Assembly: GCF_025457605.1 (NCBI RefSeq) | Contig: NZ_JAMZFY010000002.1 | Location: forward strand, 310,001-374,000 | DNA length: 64,000 nt | Reading direction: 5' to 3' | DNA from: Haloarcula laminariae | GTDB lineage: Archaea > Halobacteriota > Halobacteria > Halobacteriales > Haloarculaceae | Part shown: in pieces, positions 62,241-64,000 of the stretch | Layout of the letters: the number at the start of each line of letters is the position of its first letter | Position numbering within the stretch: the stretch's first letter is position 1 | Made by a program: the position numbers and the translations under genes | Notes under the pieces: generated by a model | Seen by the model: only the letters and a program-made list of their open reading frames with translations | The model's database searches: none | What the model was told of the DNA's origin: nothing

Positions 62241-62429
62241 ATGCTTGACAAACTCGGAGTCGCCGGCGTCGCCGGCATCGTCGTCCTGTTTGCGGGTATC
62301 GGTCTCGTCGCCTGGGAGAGCCTGATTCTGGCCGCCGGGCTCGCGCTGGTGGTGAGCGGGCTGGGGCTGGTCGTCTACGGACTGGTGACCAGCCTGCTGT
62401 CCTCGTTCGGGCTGGGCGGGATGCCCTGA
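62241..62429 (+). CDS. Small two-helix membrane protein (62 aa)
   Basis: A 62-residue protein starting MLDKLGVAGVAGIVVLFAG. Two hydrophobic segments (about 6-25 and 28-52) separated by a short turn and a glycine-rich C-terminus (FGLGGMP). This pattern is common among short haloarchaeal membrane proteins of unknown function. It follows the SCP2 gene by 115 bases. Confidence 0.75.
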   Translation: MLDKLGVAGVAGIVVLFAGIGLVAWESLILAAGLALVVSGLGLVVYGLVTSLLSSFGLGGMP

Positions 62430-62511
62430 CGTTCGGTCCCCGTCGCACGCCCCACGGCTCCGGCGGTCGCCGTTCCGCATGGAGGTTCTTCACTGCGTTC
62501 AGAACCTCGCG

Positions 62512-64000
62512 CTACTCGAACAACTCCTCGTACACCTTCTGCTGTGCGGCCCGGAGATGCTGGTGGTAGGTGGGCCGGGAGATATCCATCGCCTCGGCGA
62601 GTTCGTCGCCGTCGACCTCGCGGGGCCAGTCGAAGAAGCCGCCGAGATACGCGGTCCGCAGCGCCGTCTCCTGTCGGTCGGTAAAGCGCTCGGAGAGCGA
62701 GGCCTGGAACTCCTGTTGGGTCTGGACCGGCCGCTCGTGCTCGTGATAGCCGACGAGGTCGGTGCCGTCGTAGTTGTCCTCGACCAGCGAGAACACCTCG
62801 CGGGCGTCGCCCTCGTAGGGGAGTTCGATGGTGTAGCGGGTGACGCCGCTCTCGCCGGTTATCTCCTTTGGCACCGCGCCGTGGTCGACCAGCGTGGCCA
62901 GCAGCGACTCCCCCGTGGTGACCTCGAACAGCGCCGACCCCTCGTGTTCCGCCACCTTCGTCGCGCTGCGGACGGCGCTGTCGTCTTCGAGCGCCGTCAG
63001 GAGGGCCTCGCTCTCGCCGCCCTCGGCGTCGAGATACATCCGCAGCGAGCCGTCGGCCTGCGTGACAGTCCCGACAGAGGTCAACACCGCATCGGTCGAC
63101 GCCGAGAGCCGGCTCAACAGCAGCTCCCGGTCGTTGACGGTGAACTCTAGCTCGATTACCTTGTCCGCCGACAGTATCTTCCCGCTCTCGATGGCGTTGA
63201 TGGCGTTGGCCACGGCCCGCCCCAGCGCCTCCAGGACGACCTGTTCGCGGTCGTCGAAGGCGTCGGGGCGGTCCGAACAGACGAACAACACGCCGTAGGT
63301 CGAGTCGGTGTAGGAAAGCGGGACGGCCATCAGCGACTCGACGCCGGCCTCGCGTGCCCGCGAGACCCACTCGCTGTCGACCGCGCCGAGGTCGTCGATT
63401 ATCTCGCTGTCGCCCTCGGCGAGCGCCGTCGCGCCCGGCGCGCCGTCGTCGAGCGCCAGCGACTCCTCGGCCAGCGTCGCCTCGCCGGCCCACTCGCTGA
63501 CGTCGAGGCGACTGCCCCGCACCGCCGGACGGCCGATACAGGCGAATGTGTACGGCTCCGTCGCGGCGAGTTCCGCACAGACGCCGGCCTCGACGGCCTC
63601 CCGCGTCGTCGCCTCGACCAGCACCTCGACGGTGTTCTCGATGAGGCCGTTGATGCGGTCGAGGACGGTCGCGATGCGCTCTCTGGTCTCCCGGACCTCC
63701 TGTTCGCGCTTCGCGCGGTTGCAGGCGGCCGCGGCGTTGGTCGCAAGCAGCGCGACGACCTGCCGGTCGATGTCGTCGAAGGCGTCCTCGTCGGTCGAGA
63801 ACACGCTCAGGGTCCCGTGGACACCGACCGGCACGTACAGCCCCGAGCCGACGGTCGTCCCGCTCCCGTCGAGTTCGTGGGTCGTCCCGTAGTTCGCCGT
63901 CTCGCCGGAGGCGAACACTTCCCCCGCCTCCCCCTCTTCGAGGCTGTACACCGGCCGCTCACCCAGCGTCTCGACGACCGCGTCGGTGGCCGCTTCCGGC
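62512..64000 (-). CDS. Bat-type GAF/HTH_10 transcriptional regulator, C-terminal part
   Basis: The gene runs off the right edge, so only the C-terminal 495 or so residues are visible. They comprise a GAF domain (segments TVGSGLYVPVGVHGTLSVFS and VALLATNAAAACNRAK), a second GAF-like domain (about residues 110-260 of the visible part, ending VLFVCSDRPDAFDDREQVVL), a beta-rich bacterioopsin-activator region and an HTH_10 domain at the C-terminus (LTDRQETALRTAYLGGFFDWP type). This is the architecture of haloarchaeal Bat-like sensors of light, oxygen or small molecules. The N-terminus and any PAS domain lie outside the window. Confidence 0.88.
   Translation of the reverse strand, partial: PEAATDAVVETLGERPVYSLEEGEAGEVFASGETANYGTTHELDGSGTTVGSGLYVPVGVHGTLSVFSTDEDAFDDIDRQVVALLATNAAAACNRAKREQEVRETRERIATVLDRINGLIENTVEVLVEATTREAVEAGVCAELAATEPYTFACIGRPAVRGSRLDVSEWAGEATLAEESLALDDGAPGATALAEGDSEIIDDLGAVDSEWVSRAREAGVESLMAVPLSYTDSTYGVLFVCSDRPDAFDDREQVVLEALGRAVANAINAIESGKILSADKVIELEFTVNDRELLLSRLSASTDAVLTSVGTVTQADGSLRMYLDAEGGESEALLTALEDDSAVRSATKVAEHEGSALFEVTTGESLLATLVDHGAVPKEITGESGVTRYTIELPYEGDAREVFSLVEDNYDGTDLVGYHEHERPVQTQQEFQASLSERFTDRQETALRTAYLGGFFDWPREVDGDELAEAMDISRPTYHQHLRAAQQKVYEELFE

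Overview
The window is a stretch of chromosome from an extremely halophilic archaeon (class Halobacteria). The evidence is the high GC content, the strongly acidic predicted proteins, the archaeal information-processing genes (TBP, aIF2-gamma, aIF1A, Rpb7/Spt4-type RNA polymerase subunits, PCNA, PriL, Hjc, Orc1/Cdc6, L40e, Rio1, Tsr3), the haloarchaeal twin-TatC protein and many small families known only from haloarchaea. A Haloarcula-like relative is plausible, but the genus cannot be fixed from the sequence alone. Coding density is high. Many genes start within about 30 bases of a TATA-like box, which is the usual layout for short-leader or leaderless haloarchaeal transcripts.

Layout. 1-4.5 kb: decarboxylase-like fragment and SDR pair, hisH, a very small Tat lipoprotein, uracil-DNA glycosylase, DUF99, ThuA. 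4.5-5.1 kb: a gene-poor stretch with two large imperfect palindromes. 5-10.7 kb: MBL hydrolase, a frameshifted membrane-sensor relic, L40e, an enolase-superfamily protein, Tsr3, a redoxin with a long acidic tail, an NTF2-like protein, NUDIX. 10.7-17.9 kb: serS, MBL hydrolase, Na+/H+ antiporter-TrkA fusion, thiolase, PPOx-like protein. 18-24.7 kb: a membrane protein with five DUF1508 repeats divergent from an AAA+ ATPase, UspA, PhnP-like hydrolase, DUF5787, response regulator. 24.8-27.7 kb: operon aIF2-gamma, PIN, rpoE1, spt4, dephospho-CoA kinase. 28-33.8 kb: tRNA G10 methyltransferase divergent from tbp, two MFS transporters, hisG. 33.9-37.5 kb: SAH/MTA-type deaminase, a surface repeat protein and S-adenosylhomocysteinase. 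37.9-43 kb: replication and repair genes priL, hjc, pcn with SWIM and alpha/beta-hydrolase genes between them. 43.2-51.4 kb: two Tat-exported proteins, RlmE, an RHH regulator overlapping a queuosine-precursor-type transporter, divergent TatCt and TatCo, a histidine phosphatase. 51.4-52.6 kb: an AT-rich island with one Tat-exported protein. 52.6-64 kb: LarE, a PQQ-propeller lipoprotein, MutS-like ATPase, Orc1/Cdc6, a lipoprotein, Rio1, aIF1A, SCP2, and the C-terminal part of a Bat-type GAF-HTH_10 regulator cut by the window end.

How the genes fit together. The window is mostly core genome: translation and ribosome assembly (L40e, Tsr3, aIF2-gamma, aIF1A, Rio1, RlmE, TrmG10, serS), transcription (TBP, Rpb7, Spt4), replication (PriL, PCNA, Hjc, Orc1) and protein export (both TatC proteins alongside at least six predicted Tat substrates). 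I found no clear defence, CRISPR, viral or secondary-metabolite system. The parts least explained by known families are the palindromic element at 4651-4861, the palindromic TATA box at tbp, the five-repeat DUF1508 protein with its divergent AAA+ ATPase, the redoxin with repeated short motifs in its tail, and the AT-rich island at 51.4-52.6 kb.
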